Positions 16,912 through 25,762 of a stretch of 64,000 nt of DNA are shown piece after piece. The notes under the pieces are model-generated. The model was not told the origin of the DNA. It was given only the letters and a program-made list of their open reading frames with translations, and ran no database searches. The translations under genes and the position numbers were made by a program. This DNA comes from JAGPDB01 sp046331265 (GTDB lineage: Bacteria; Actinomycetota; Acidimicrobiia; IMCC26256; JAGPDB01): positions 1-64,000 of the forward strand of contig JAXLRE010000003.1 in NCBI GenBank assembly GCA_046331265.1. Reading direction: 5' to 3'. Numbering within the stretch: the first letter of the stretch is position 1; each line of letters opens with the position of its first letter.

Positions 16912-17907
16912 ATGAGTAAATATTCAATTGCAACAATTGGTGGAGACGGAATTGGTCCAGATGTTGTGCAAGAAGCAGAAAAGGTATTACGTGCTGCAGG
17001 TTTAGACTACGAATCGACTTCATTCGATTTAGGTGGCGCAAGATACCTAAAAGATGGCGAAATTCTTAGTGACGATACATTAGAGCAACTGCGAAAGTAT
17101 GATGCAATTCTTTTAGGTGCTGTTGGTACACCAGATGTGAAACCGGGCGTAATTGAACGGGGTCTCTTACTCAAAATGCGTTTCGACTTAGATCAATACA
17201 TAAATCTTCGACCATTTAAAGCAGAAACATCTCCAAGTGGTCAAAGTGTTGACATGGTATGCGTTCGAGAAAATACTGAAGGGCCATATGTAGGTGAAGG
17301 TGGTTTTCTTCGCAAAAATACTCAAAACGAAATTGCAACACAAGGTTCAGTAAATACATACCATGGTGTTCAACGCTGTATCCGTTATGCATTTGAACTT
17401 GCAAATAAACGTGAACGAAAACATTTAACTTTGGTTCACAAGATTAATGTTTTAACTTTTGCTGGTGATCTCTGGAATAGAGTATTTAATGAAGTTGCGT
17501 TAGATTTTCCTCAAGTTCAAACTGCATATTGTCATATTGATGCTGCATGCATTTATTTTGTTGAAGACCCGTCAAGATTTGATGTGATTGTTACAGACAA
17601 CTTATTTGGCGACATATTGACTGATTTAGGTGGAGCTATCTCTGGCGGAATTGGTCGAGCTGCAAGTGGAAATTTAAATCCAACGAAAACGACTCCTTCA
17701 ATGTTTGAGCCGGTACATGGCTCAGCACCAGATATTGCAGGGAAAAATATTGCAGACCCGAGAGCTGCAATAATTTCTGCACAGATGCTTTGTGAATTTT
17801 TAGGTGAAGATGATATTGCACAGAAAATATCGAGTGCATTAAAAGCTACAAATGACTTTGTTGGATCAACAACAGAAATAGGAGATGCAGTAGCTGCTGC
17901 CTGCTAA
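16912..17907 (+). CDS. leuB: 3-isopropylmalate dehydrogenase
   Basis: Beta-decarboxylating dehydrogenase of 331 residues, the short form typical of actinobacteria. IATIGGDGIGPDVV starts the fold, followed by MRFDLDQYINLRPF (substrate arginines), VRENTEGPYVGEGG, the Lys/Tyr region HKINVLTF, metal-ligand aspartates in VTDNLFGDILTDLGG, and EPVHGSAPDIAG (NAD binding). It oxidises 3-isopropylmalate, and in a citramalate pathway also 3-methylmalate. It sits between ilvE and cimA, which suggests that it serves both pathways. Confidence 0.95.
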   Translation: MSKYSIATIGGDGIGPDVVQEAEKVLRAAGLDYESTSFDLGGARYLKDGEILSDDTLEQLRKYDAILLGAVGTPDVKPGVIERGLLLKMRFDLDQYINLRPFKAETSPSGQSVDMVCVRENTEGPYVGEGGFLRKNTQNEIATQGSVNTYHGVQRCIRYAFELANKRERKHLTLVHKINVLTFAGDLWNRVFNEVALDFPQVQTAYCHIDAACIYFVEDPSRFDVIVTDNLFGDILTDLGGAISGGIGRAASGNLNPTKTTPSMFEPVHGSAPDIAGKNIADPRAAIISAQMLCEFLGEDDIAQKISSALKATNDFVGSTTEIGDAVAAAC

Positions 17908-17915
17908 CAGATTCC

Positions 17916-19517
17916 ATGGATGAAGAAAAAGAAAAGGTCTATATTTTTGATACAACATTAAGAGATGGTAGCCAGCTCGAAGGAATATCGTTAAGCGTTG
18001 AAGACAAGTTCGCAATATGTGAACAACTAGATCTTTTAGGTGTTGATTTCATTGAAGCTGGTTGGCCTGGCGCTAACCCAAAAGATTCAGAATTTTTCTC
18101 ACGGGCAAAAGACGAACTTCATTTGATGAATTCGAGACTAGTAGCTTTTGGTTCTACACGTAAAGCAAACAATAATGCACAAAACGATCCAGTAATGGCA
18201 AGTTTGCTTGAAGCAAATGTTGATGATGTATGCATTTTTGGTAAAACATGGGATTATCACGTTACTGAAACTTTAAAAACTTCCTTAGATGAAGGAATCA
18301 AGATGATTTTTGATTCTGTTTCATATTTGGTATCAAAAAATAAAACTGTTCATTTTGATGCAGAACATTTTTTTGATGGATATAAAAACAATCCAAAATA
18401 TGCACTTGATTGTATCGAATCAGCATGTAATGCAGGCGCAAAGTTTGTTGTTTTGTGTGACACGAACGGAGGTACATTACCTCATGAGATTAAGGAAATA
18501 ATTTCACAAGTTAAACAAGTATTGACTAAGTATGATGTCGTAATTTCAATTCATACACATGACGATGGGGCGTTGGCTGTTGCTAATGCCTTAGAAGCTG
18601 TAAGGGCTGGTGCGAGAGAAGTTCAAGGAACAATTAACGGTTATGGCGAAAGAACAGGAAACTGTAATTTAATACCAGTAATAGCCAACTTATCTCTCAA
18701 GACGAAATACAAAACGAATTCCGATCTTTCACTTCTCTCAAATGTGGCAATATCAGTTGCTGAACTGGTCAATATGCCATTAAATCCACAAGCAGCATAC
18801 GTTGGAGAAAAAGCATTTGCTCATAAAGCAGGAGTGCATACCTCTGCGATATCTCGTAGAAGCGATGCATATGAGCATATTGATCCTAGTGTCGTGGGAA
18901 ACAAAACTCGTTTTGTTGTTTCAGAAATGGCCGGAAAATCAGCAATTGAAATAAAGGCACATGAATTAGGAATTGAATTAACACAACTACAGATTTCTGA
19001 ATTAACACAAAAATTAAAAGAACTTGAATATAACGGTTACCATTTTGAAGTAGCTGAGGCTTCTCTAGAACTGTTGATGCGAAAATTGACAGGATATAAA
19101 CAGGATTGGTTTGAAATAATAGGTTACGAAGTTCAGGTAAATGAAAATAATGCTACTTCTCTTAATTTTGACGAATCATCAACTTTATCAACTACTGCGA
19201 AAATCGAATTGAGAATTGGCTCAGAAAAATTTATAGAAATGGCTCATGGGAATGGTCCAGTTAATGCATTAGATAATGCTTTGCGTCAAGCAATTTCTTC
19301 GAAGTACCCACAAATAAATAAAGTTCATTTGCTTGATTACAAGGTTAGAATTCTAAATTCAGATAAAGCGACAGGAGCTGTTACTCGTGTTCTTATAGTT
19401 TCATCTAACGGTAATGAGAGCTGGACAACAATTGGTGTAAGCCAAAATATTATTGAAGCTTCATGGCAGGCATTGTGTGATGCACTCATTATTGGCTTAA
19501 TACGAACACAAGATTAG
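17916..19517 (+). CDS. cimA: (R)-citramalate synthase
   Basis: HMGL/IPMS-superfamily enzyme of 533 residues. FDTTLRDGSQLEGISLSVEDK at the N-terminus and GWPGANPKD are typical of the CimA branch (as opposed to IPM synthase). IHTHDDGALAVANALEAVRAGAREVQGTINGYGERTGN-type residues supply the metal-binding histidines, and the C-terminal half carries the LeuA-type regulatory domain (about 410-530, with HGNGPVNALDNALR). It makes citramalate from pyruvate and acetyl-CoA, the threonine-independent route to isoleucine. It begins 8 nt after leuB. Confidence 0.9.
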   Translation: MDEEKEKVYIFDTTLRDGSQLEGISLSVEDKFAICEQLDLLGVDFIEAGWPGANPKDSEFFSRAKDELHLMNSRLVAFGSTRKANNNAQNDPVMASLLEANVDDVCIFGKTWDYHVTETLKTSLDEGIKMIFDSVSYLVSKNKTVHFDAEHFFDGYKNNPKYALDCIESACNAGAKFVVLCDTNGGTLPHEIKEIISQVKQVLTKYDVVISIHTHDDGALAVANALEAVRAGAREVQGTINGYGERTGNCNLIPVIANLSLKTKYKTNSDLSLLSNVAISVAELVNMPLNPQAAYVGEKAFAHKAGVHTSAISRRSDAYEHIDPSVVGNKTRFVVSEMAGKSAIEIKAHELGIELTQLQISELTQKLKELEYNGYHFEVAEASLELLMRKLTGYKQDWFEIIGYEVQVNENNATSLNFDESSTLSTTAKIELRIGSEKFIEMAHGNGPVNALDNALRQAISSKYPQINKVHLLDYKVRILNSDKATGAVTRVLIVSSNGNESWTTIGVSQNIIEASWQALCDALIIGLIRTQD

Positions 19518-19535
19518 TGATAGATTTTATTAGTT

Positions 19536-20069
19536 ATGGCAACACAAGATTTTATATCACCACAAAAAATAGACCGTCCTCGTCACGAGCAAAATATGCC
19601 AGAAGGTATTGAGACTCCCGCTCCAGAATCTTGGTTGGCAACGCGCCCTGGTGATGACATTAGTAACTCAAATTTTACGAATTCTTATCGTGGTTATAGT
19701 GGACCAAATATTGGTTATGCATTAAAACTTGTAAAACTTGTTCTGGATGATTTAGTGATCCTTAAGTCCGAGAATAAACATGATGTTGAAGCATTGCTTA
19801 GTGAAATTGCTATGAGACGAGCGGCACATTTTGGACGTGCTCCAATTAAAGACGATGTAATTTTTGCTGCAAATATTTTGGGATATTTAGAAGAACCAAG
19901 TCAGGGTGAAGAGAAATGGCGACCCATTTTGGTGCATGATTGTGCTCATGATGAGCATCGACGTAGAAAAATAGTCAATTCTGTTCCTGATGTGATTATT
20001 GAAGGTAAACACGGTGAGGTTCAAGATTATATATTTACATGGTGGGATAATATTAAAGATCTTTTCTAA
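19536..20069 (+). CDS. Protein of unknown function upstream of gltX (177 aa)
   Basis: I cannot assign a family. The first 60 residues are polar and Pro-rich, probably disordered. The rest is helical and ends with a distinctive HDCAHDEHRRRKIVNSVPDV segment rich in His and acidic residues, then a Trp-containing tail. No membrane segment or signal is present. It lies 18 nt after cimA and 16 nt before gltX, so it may be co-transcribed with either; a TAGACT box 7 nt before gltX suggests gltX also has its own promoter. Confidence 0.7.
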   Translation: MATQDFISPQKIDRPRHEQNMPEGIETPAPESWLATRPGDDISNSNFTNSYRGYSGPNIGYALKLVKLVLDDLVILKSENKHDVEALLSEIAMRRAAHFGRAPIKDDVIFAANILGYLEEPSQGEEKWRPILVHDCAHDEHRRRKIVNSVPDVIIEGKHGEVQDYIFTWWDNIKDLF

Positions 20070-20085
20070 AGCTAGACTCATTTAG

Positions 20086-21498
20086 ATGAGTTCTAAACCA
20101 GTTTTAAGAATGGCCCCTTCACCTACAGGTCAGTTGCATGTAGGTACTGCACGTACAGCATTATTCAACTTCTTATACGCACGACACTTAGGTGCAACAT
20201 TTCGAATGCGTATTGAAGATACCGATGTAACTCGATCGAAGCGTGAACATGCTGATGCATTCTGTGAAATGCTTAACTGGATGGGGATAGATTGGGATGA
20301 CGAAATTGTTTACCAGTCGGACAGATTCGATAAATATAGCGAAGCAATAAATGATTTATTGGGTAAAGGTTTAGCTTACGAATGCTTTGAGACTGTTGAA
20401 GAACTTGAACAGATCAATGAAGAAAGAAAAGCTAAAAAACTTCCCCCTGGATACGATGGTCGAGCAAGAAATTTAAGTACGCAACAAATTGAAGAATACA
20501 AACAACAAGGTCGTCCCCGTACTGTTCGATTTATAACTCCAGATTCCGGCACGAGTGAATTCGAAGATGCGATTCGTGGAACTGTTTCTGTCCAATGGGA
20601 AAACGTTAGTGACTTTGTGATTGAAAGAGCAGATAGAACTCCTACATTTTTCTTAGCAAATGCTGTAGATGATATAGACATGGGAATCACACACGTTGTT
20701 AGGGGAGAAGACTTAATAGACTCGACTCACAGGGTTTTAGCACTTCGAAAAGCTCTAGGTAGTCAAGAGCAACCCTTTTATGCACATACGCCAATGATTT
20801 TGGCACCTGACAGATCGAAGCTTTCTAAACGACACGGTGCTGTATCTCTAGAAAGCTATAAGCAAGCAGGTTATCTACCTGAAGCCGTAGTGAACTATTT
20901 AGTTTTACTTGGATGGTCTCCTCAAGATGGAAGAGAAATTGTTTCTTTAGAAGAAATGATAAGTGAATTTGATATTCATAATGTAAATCATTCAGGTGCA
21001 ATATTTGATATCAAAAAATTGGAATGGATGAATGGTGAATATATTCGATCAATTTCTAAAGATGATCTTGTAACAAGAATTAAACAAGATGTAGATAACT
21101 TATACCCTGATGCTGATCCAAAAGTCGTAGACAGAGCAGTAGAGCTTGCTCAACCAAGGGCTACAACAGTTAACGCAATAATTGATCAGATGGACTGCTT
21201 ATTTAATCGAGATTTTTCATTGAGCGAAGAATCAGTGGAAAAATTAAAGGCTGATGAAAACTCAATAAATATTTTGACTCATGTCAAAAACTATCTGGAG
21301 ACATGTCAATGGAATATTGAATCAATTGATTTACGTGAATTAGTAAATAGTCTTGATCTAAAGCCGCGCAAGGCCTTGCCTCTTGTTTACTTAGCAATCG
21401 AGAACTCAAACACTGGGCTTCCTTTGTTTGACGTTATTTATTTAATCGGCAGAGAAAAATCGTTAGATAGAATAAGTAAAGCAATTAGTTCAATTTAG
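20086..21498 (+). CDS. gltX: Glutamyl-tRNA synthetase (class I)
   Basis: Charges tRNA-Glu (and possibly tRNA-Gln if the organism uses the transamidation route). The class I signatures are present: PSPTGQLHVGTARTALFN (HIGH-type) at about 9-26 and DRSKLSKRHGAVS (KMSKS-type) near 242-254. The 470-residue length is normal, with a helical C-terminal anticodon-binding part. A tRNA-Gln gene lies about 0.7 kb downstream. The start ATG has TAGACT 7 nt upstream and no clear RBS. Confidence 0.96.
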   Translation: MSSKPVLRMAPSPTGQLHVGTARTALFNFLYARHLGATFRMRIEDTDVTRSKREHADAFCEMLNWMGIDWDDEIVYQSDRFDKYSEAINDLLGKGLAYECFETVEELEQINEERKAKKLPPGYDGRARNLSTQQIEEYKQQGRPRTVRFITPDSGTSEFEDAIRGTVSVQWENVSDFVIERADRTPTFFLANAVDDIDMGITHVVRGEDLIDSTHRVLALRKALGSQEQPFYAHTPMILAPDRSKLSKRHGAVSLESYKQAGYLPEAVVNYLVLLGWSPQDGREIVSLEEMISEFDIHNVNHSGAIFDIKKLEWMNGEYIRSISKDDLVTRIKQDVDNLYPDADPKVVDRAVELAQPRATTVNAIIDQMDCLFNRDFSLSEESVEKLKADENSINILTHVKNYLETCQWNIESIDLRELVNSLDLKPRKALPLVYLAIENSNTGLPLFDVIYLIGREKSLDRISKAISSI

Positions 21499-21505
21499 GT
21501 TATAA

Positions 21506-22147
21506 GTGATTACTAAACGAATAACTAAAAAGAAGATTTTATTATTAGTTGTTATTTTATTTGTCTCCTATATTTTTTATAATTTTGCCCAGGTCTATTA
21601 TTTCGCACGGAATGACCAAGTAACAAGCAAAACAAAAGCTGATGCAATATTGGTTTTAGGTGCTGCGCAATTTAATGGTAAACCTTCAAAGGTTTTACAA
21701 GCTCGGCTTGATCATGCGATTGAACTATACAAACAAAAAACAGCACCTGTGATTATTGTAACTGGAGGAAATCAACCGGGTGACATTACGACTGAAGCCA
21801 GCGCTAGCGCAAATTATCTTTTGAAGCATGGTGTTAGGGACGAAAATATTTTAAGAGAAGTAAGAGGCAAATCGACTTATGATTCAATACGAGATGCGGA
21901 GGCATTTTCTAAGCCGAAAGGCATAAAGAAAATTGTAATTGTTACTGATGGATTTCATGAGTTTAGATCTAGATGTATTGCGCAAGATTTTGGATTCAAA
22001 GTAGTTTCGTCACCAGCAAAGAATTCTCCTATCAGCGGTAAAGATGAATTTATGCAATTTATAGGAGAAACTGGCAGAGTGAGCTTAGGTAAAATTATTG
22101 GCTTTAGAAGGGTATCTAAAGACTCTTCAATTGTAAATTTGATTTAA
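21506..22147 (+). CDS. YdcF/SanA/ElyC-type (DUF218) membrane-anchored protein
   Basis: One N-terminal transmembrane helix (about 9-28) anchors a DUF218 domain. Its core is visible: ADAILVLGAAQFNGKPSKVLQARLDHAIELY, VIIVTGGNQPGDITTEASASANYL, and GKSTYDSIRDAEAF, then IVIVTDGFHEFRSRCIAQDFGF. Characterised relatives act in envelope integrity and lipid-carrier or polysaccharide metabolism; the reaction is not established. The GTG start lies 7 nt after the gltX stop, so it is probably translated from the same transcript. Confidence 0.8.
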   Translation: MITKRITKKKILLLVVILFVSYIFYNFAQVYYFARNDQVTSKTKADAILVLGAAQFNGKPSKVLQARLDHAIELYKQKTAPVIIVTGGNQPGDITTEASASANYLLKHGVRDENILREVRGKSTYDSIRDAEAFSKPKGIKKIVIVTDGFHEFRSRCIAQDFGFKVVSSPAKNSPISGKDEFMQFIGETGRVSLGKIIGFRRVSKDSSIVNLI

Positions 22148-22172
22148 AAAAAATTTAAACTCTATACACAAT

Positions 22173-22244
22173 TCGGGAGTGGTGTAATAGGCAACACGAC
22201 AGTTTCTGGCACTGTTATTGAGGGTTCGATTCCTTCCTCCCGAG
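22173..22244 (+). tRNA. tRNA-Gln (anticodon CTG)
   Basis: A full cloverleaf can be drawn. The acceptor stem pairs TCGGGAG with CTCCCGA, the anticodon arm ACAGT/ACTGT encloses loop TTCTGGC with anticodon CTG, and the T arm GAGGG/CCTTC encloses TTCGATT. The discriminator is G and CCA is not encoded. It follows the DUF218 gene by 25 nt. Confidence 0.93.
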
Positions 22245-22252
22245 CACATCAT

Positions 22253-22300
22253 CCGTGTTGGGCAGATTTGAGTTTTGCGAATTACGCGAATAAGCATAAA
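22253..22300 (+). other. Intergenic segment with partial copy of the CCGTGTTGGG element
   Basis: Directly after tRNA-Gln lies CCGTGTTGGG (22253-22262), then about 15 nt later a GCG-AATTA-CGC mini-palindrome. The same CCGTGTTGGG block precedes longer palindromes at 55034-55075 and 63102-63137. No open reading frame fits here. Confidence 0.35.
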
Positions 22301-22348
22301 GGCTCAAAACATCTAAAGTCCTCCTAAGAATGAACCGATTTTATATGT

Positions 22349-23983
22349 ATGAGTTTTGGAAACGGGGTTGGGAGACTGTGCAGGGGCGTGTTACAGGTAT
22401 TTCCAATAATTTTAATAGTCATAGTAGCTTTTAACGGTCTACATTCATTTGATAATAATGAGCAGAAAAATAAACTTAAGCCAATAATTTCTTCTAGTTC
22501 CGCTATTAGTCCACTTATCCGCATTAGTTCAGACGCTAACGTGTATTTAGTTAATGGAAATCAGCGTAATAAATTAATAAACCAAGATATTATAAATGAC
22601 TACTCCATTTTAGGTCCTGTAAGAACAGTAGATCAGAGTTATTTTGATAGCCTTACGCCTGGTCCAGATTTAGGACGTATTGTAAAGTCGTCAACGGATT
22701 CAAAAATCTATTTATTGATTTCGGGTATAAAATTATTATTTAGTTCTTGTGATCTTGTTACAAACTATGGAGCTGATTGCAATAACTTACCTGAGGTTTC
22801 TATAGATGTGCTATCGAAATTTGTGAATGGTCCTGGAGTTACACGATTTATTAAAAGTTCAATTGGGTCAACCGTATACTTCATCCAAAATGGAAAGAAA
22901 AGGCCAGTTGCAAGTTGGTCTAATCTTGTTGGTTTAGGATTTCCTATAGCAATAAATTGGTTGAATGATTCGTCTGTTAATTCGATACCAACTGGAGAAT
23001 TGGCTTTTGGCTCAGGTGGTCTAATTAAAACTTCTTCATCTGCAAGCGTGTATGCAATTAATGATTGGACAGATCCCTCGACGATATTCCCTGTGACTAG
23101 CTTTGGAATAACAATAGATTTAGGTTTAGGTACAGATGTTAGTGTTGTAGATAATAGTGTTTTGTCGACGTATAGCATCGGAGCAAATTTGCGAAATACT
23201 ATCAAATGTGGTTTGAATTACTATTCTGGTTCTAATGGCATACTGTATCAAATTAACCCATCATTATTTGCTCAATTTAGTCTATCTCAGTCAGATTTTC
23301 TAGAAAGTGGCGGTATTTGTAGTAGGTTCACAATAAGTCAAACCCAGATGTCGAGATTTATTCTCAACAGGGGCACAATTTACTTTGTTGAAAACGGCAC
23401 AAAACGAGGGTTCACAAGCTATCGGGCATATTTAGAAAACGGAGGTACTCCTGAAACAACAGTTCCTGTCAGTGACAGTTTTGTAAATAGATTGCCAAAT
23501 GGCTCACCAATCGTTGCAACACCTCCGAGAGGTGAATCTGAAATCGCTAACGATATTTATAATAGGGTTAATCAGGAACGTGCTGCAAGAGGTTTAAATT
23601 CGCTTGGATGGGATAGCTTTTTAAATGCTAATGCTAGGAACTGGTCAGTAGCGATGGCTAATTCAAATTCATTTGCTCATTCTAATTTGTATCCATTACT
23701 TAACCGCTTCACTATTGCTGCTGAAAACATTGGTCTCGCTGGACCAGGTGCAAAATCTAGTGCATTGCACTTAGCATGGATGAACTCAACAGGGCATAGG
23801 GTTAACTTATTAGCTCCAAATCTTGATGTAATAGGTATCGGTGTATATTGCGCACCTGATGGTCGACTTTGGGTAACGCAACAATTTGGTCGATGGCCAA
23901 ATTCAGGTTTACCGATGTCTTTTGGTCCAACACCAAGTGTGGCACCTATTGTTGCAAATGATGACGGTGGGGCTACTTGCTAA
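22349..23983 (+). CDS. Secreted repeat protein with C-terminal CAP/SCP domain
   Basis: A 544-residue protein with an N-terminal hydrophobic segment (about 15-30), then about five tandem modules of 60-75 residues (roughly 50-385). Each module contains patterns such as KSSxSxVYxIxNGxKR and a Gly-rich turn. Residues from about 395 form a CAP (cysteine-rich secretory/PR-1 type) domain: EIANDIYNRVNQERAARGL, the pocket His in NSFAHSN, AAENIG, and STGHRVNLL. Bacterial CAP domains are extracellular with poorly defined activity. The modules match those of the convergent gene at 23996-25762. The last module contains a 101-bp perfect inverted copy of that gene's sequence. No strong RBS was found. Confidence 0.8.
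   Translation: MSFGNGVGRLCRGVLQVFPIILIVIVAFNGLHSFDNNEQKNKLKPIISSSSAISPLIRISSDANVYLVNGNQRNKLINQDIINDYSILGPVRTVDQSYFDSLTPGPDLGRIVKSSTDSKIYLLISGIKLLFSSCDLVTNYGADCNNLPEVSIDVLSKFVNGPGVTRFIKSSIGSTVYFIQNGKKRPVASWSNLVGLGFPIAINWLNDSSVNSIPTGELAFGSGGLIKTSSSASVYAINDWTDPSTIFPVTSFGITIDLGLGTDVSVVDNSVLSTYSIGANLRNTIKCGLNYYSGSNGILYQINPSLFAQFSLSQSDFLESGGICSRFTISQTQMSRFILNRGTIYFVENGTKRGFTSYRAYLENGGTPETTVPVSDSFVNRLPNGSPIVATPPRGESEIANDIYNRVNQERAARGLNSLGWDSFLNANARNWSVAMANSNSFAHSNLYPLLNRFTIAAENIGLAGPGAKSSALHLAWMNSTGHRVNLLAPNLDVIGIGVYCAPDGRLWVTQQFGRWPNSGLPMSFGPTPSVAPIVANDDGGATC
23321..23421 (+). repeat. 101-bp perfect inverted repeat, left copy
   Basis: Identical, in reverse complement, to 24096-24196. It encodes the peptide from SRFTISQTQMSRF to NGTKRGFTSY in the last module of the CAP-domain protein. 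Flanking module sequence differs between the two genes at many silent positions, so the identity is confined to this block. Confidence 0.95.
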
Positions 23984-23995
23984 TTGTTTATTAAT

Positions 23996-25762
23996 TTAAT
24001 TAGAGATTGTTGGACCGTTTTGGATTCCATCTGCAAATAAATTACTAACACTAATAGTAGGTGAACTTCCTCCTCCATTTGCAAGAAATGCAGAGTAGCT
24101 TGTGAACCCTCGTTTTGTGCCGTTTTCAACAAAGTAAATTGTGCCCCTGTTGAGAATAAATCTCGACATCTGGGTTTGACTTATTGTGAACCTACTGCAG
24201 ATATCACCGCTACTTAAGAAAGTATTATTTGTGTATCCAAAATGGGAATAAATGGATGGATCAATTTTATATAGAATACCATTCGTTCCGACATAGGTAT
24301 TTAAACCACATTTAACTGTAGCTTTCAGATTACTACTCACATTAAAACTTGATAACTGGTTTGATGATACTGTTCTAACATCTGTTCCTAAACCTAAGTC
24401 GTTTGTATAACCGAAACTTGTTACAGGAAAAATGGTCGGATTTCCGTTCCAATCATTTACTGCATAAACTGATGCTGAAGTTGAGACTTTAATTAAGCTA
24501 CCGCCTGTAACAACTAGATCTCCGGTGGGTATAGAGTCGAGTAACTCATCTGTCACTGAGTTGATACTATAACCAACATTGAGTTGAACTAAGTCTTGCC
24601 ACGAGCCAATAGGACGTTTCTTGCCATCTTTGATATAGAAAACGGTAGATTGACTATTTGATTTTATTAATGAAGTGACAAGAGGCCCATTGACGAACAT
24701 ATTGAGTTGTATTGGAGTTAGCCTGTTAACACTTGCACAACTGAAGCCATAGTCTGAAACAAGTTGGCAAGAAGTAAACGGAAGTTTAATTCCTGCAACA
24801 ATTAAATAAAGGGTGCTGTCATTGACATCGGTAGAGCCAACCATTCTCGTTAAGATAGAACCGGATGAAATGTTATTTAGATAGCTCTGATCTACTATGC
24901 TAAGCGGTCCAAGAATACCATAATCGCTAAGAATCGCTCCTGAACTTATAGGGTATTTAACATTGTTGCTCAATAGGTATACGGTATTGTCGGATAGGCT
25001 TCTCACAAGATCACCAGTTGGTGAACCGAACCAGTCTGTAAAATCTCTCCAGAAATTTCGATTACCATAAGAGCTACATGAGTCTCCAGTGCCGTAAAGA
25101 TTAGAAAGTGCTGCAGCATTAGGTTGGTATGGAGTATATGAATATAAAGCAGCTGTTCCGCGCGACTGGATGTTGACTACTGTGCCTCCACATGCGCCGT
25201 TAGGATGCCAGCCAATATAATAATTTCCTACTTTGAAAGGCACAAAAGAAAGAGAGTTATTATAAAACCCTTTTAGGTGTCTAGCCCCTTGGTACAGCTG
25301 TTTCGATAGTCCATACCACTGTGCATCGCAAGGGGCGGTATCAGGACATCCAAATCCCATTGCCGAACGATATTTACTGTCACTGCAATTTGTTGTAGTT
25401 ATTAAACTTTGTTCTTTTTGTAAGGTCACAAGGATTACCTGTGGATTGAGCCCGTACAGTGTACTTACATCAGAGATTGCTTGTGCAGCTGAAACTGGTC
25501 CACCATATGTGTTATTGCCAAGTGGTTGATCAGTTATATAATTCTTTAAACAAGTCGAGCCAACACCATTTACTGTATTTAAAAAATTCTGAATTTGTTG
25601 AGTGTTCATTGAAGAAGTGTTTGTAAAGATCCGGTCATCAATAATTCGACCTGGGTTGAATCTAGATGCATCTGCTGCGTTTGCATCTGAGATATTAATA
25701 AGTTGGACGCTACCAAAAGTAGAGATAACAAGTAGAAGAACTAGAGCAATTCGCTTGATCAT
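23996..25762 (-). CDS. Secreted protein: lysozyme-like N-terminal domain plus repeat modules
   Basis: A 588-residue protein with a clear signal peptide (cleavage near ANAADA, about residue 30). Residues about 30-255 form a transglycosylase/lysozyme-like domain: RIIDDRIFTNTSSMNTQQIQNFL, LNPQVILVTLQKEQSLI with a candidate catalytic Glu, and a Cys-rich loop (GFGCPDTAPCDAQW). About five modules follow (260-588), the same type as in the convergent CAP gene. It would act on or bind the cell wall outside the membrane. Its ATG overlaps the stop of the upstream 168-aa gene by 4 bp. It ends shortly after the 101-bp repeat without a catalytic C-terminal domain. Confidence 0.8.
   Translation of the reverse strand: MIKRIALVLLLVISTFGSVQLINISDANAADASRFNPGRIIDDRIFTNTSSMNTQQIQNFLNTVNGVGSTCLKNYITDQPLGNNTYGGPVSAAQAISDVSTLYGLNPQVILVTLQKEQSLITTTNCSDSKYRSAMGFGCPDTAPCDAQWYGLSKQLYQGARHLKGFYNNSLSFVPFKVGNYYIGWHPNGACGGTVVNIQSRGTAALYSYTPYQPNAAALSNLYGTGDSCSSYGNRNFWRDFTDWFGSPTGDLVRSLSDNTVYLLSNNVKYPISSGAILSDYGILGPLSIVDQSYLNNISSGSILTRMVGSTDVNDSTLYLIVAGIKLPFTSCQLVSDYGFSCASVNRLTPIQLNMFVNGPLVTSLIKSNSQSTVFYIKDGKKRPIGSWQDLVQLNVGYSINSVTDELLDSIPTGDLVVTGGSLIKVSTSASVYAVNDWNGNPTIFPVTSFGYTNDLGLGTDVRTVSSNQLSSFNVSSNLKATVKCGLNTYVGTNGILYKIDPSIYSHFGYTNNTFLSSGDICSRFTISQTQMSRFILNRGTIYFVENGTKRGFTSYSAFLANGGGSSPTISVSNLFADGIQNGPTISN
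24096..24196 (-). repeat. 101-bp perfect inverted repeat, right copy
   Basis: Partner of 23321-23421. Both copies lie in the same reading frame of their host genes. The spacer between copies (23422-24095, 674 bp) holds the 3' ends of both genes. Confidence 0.95.
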
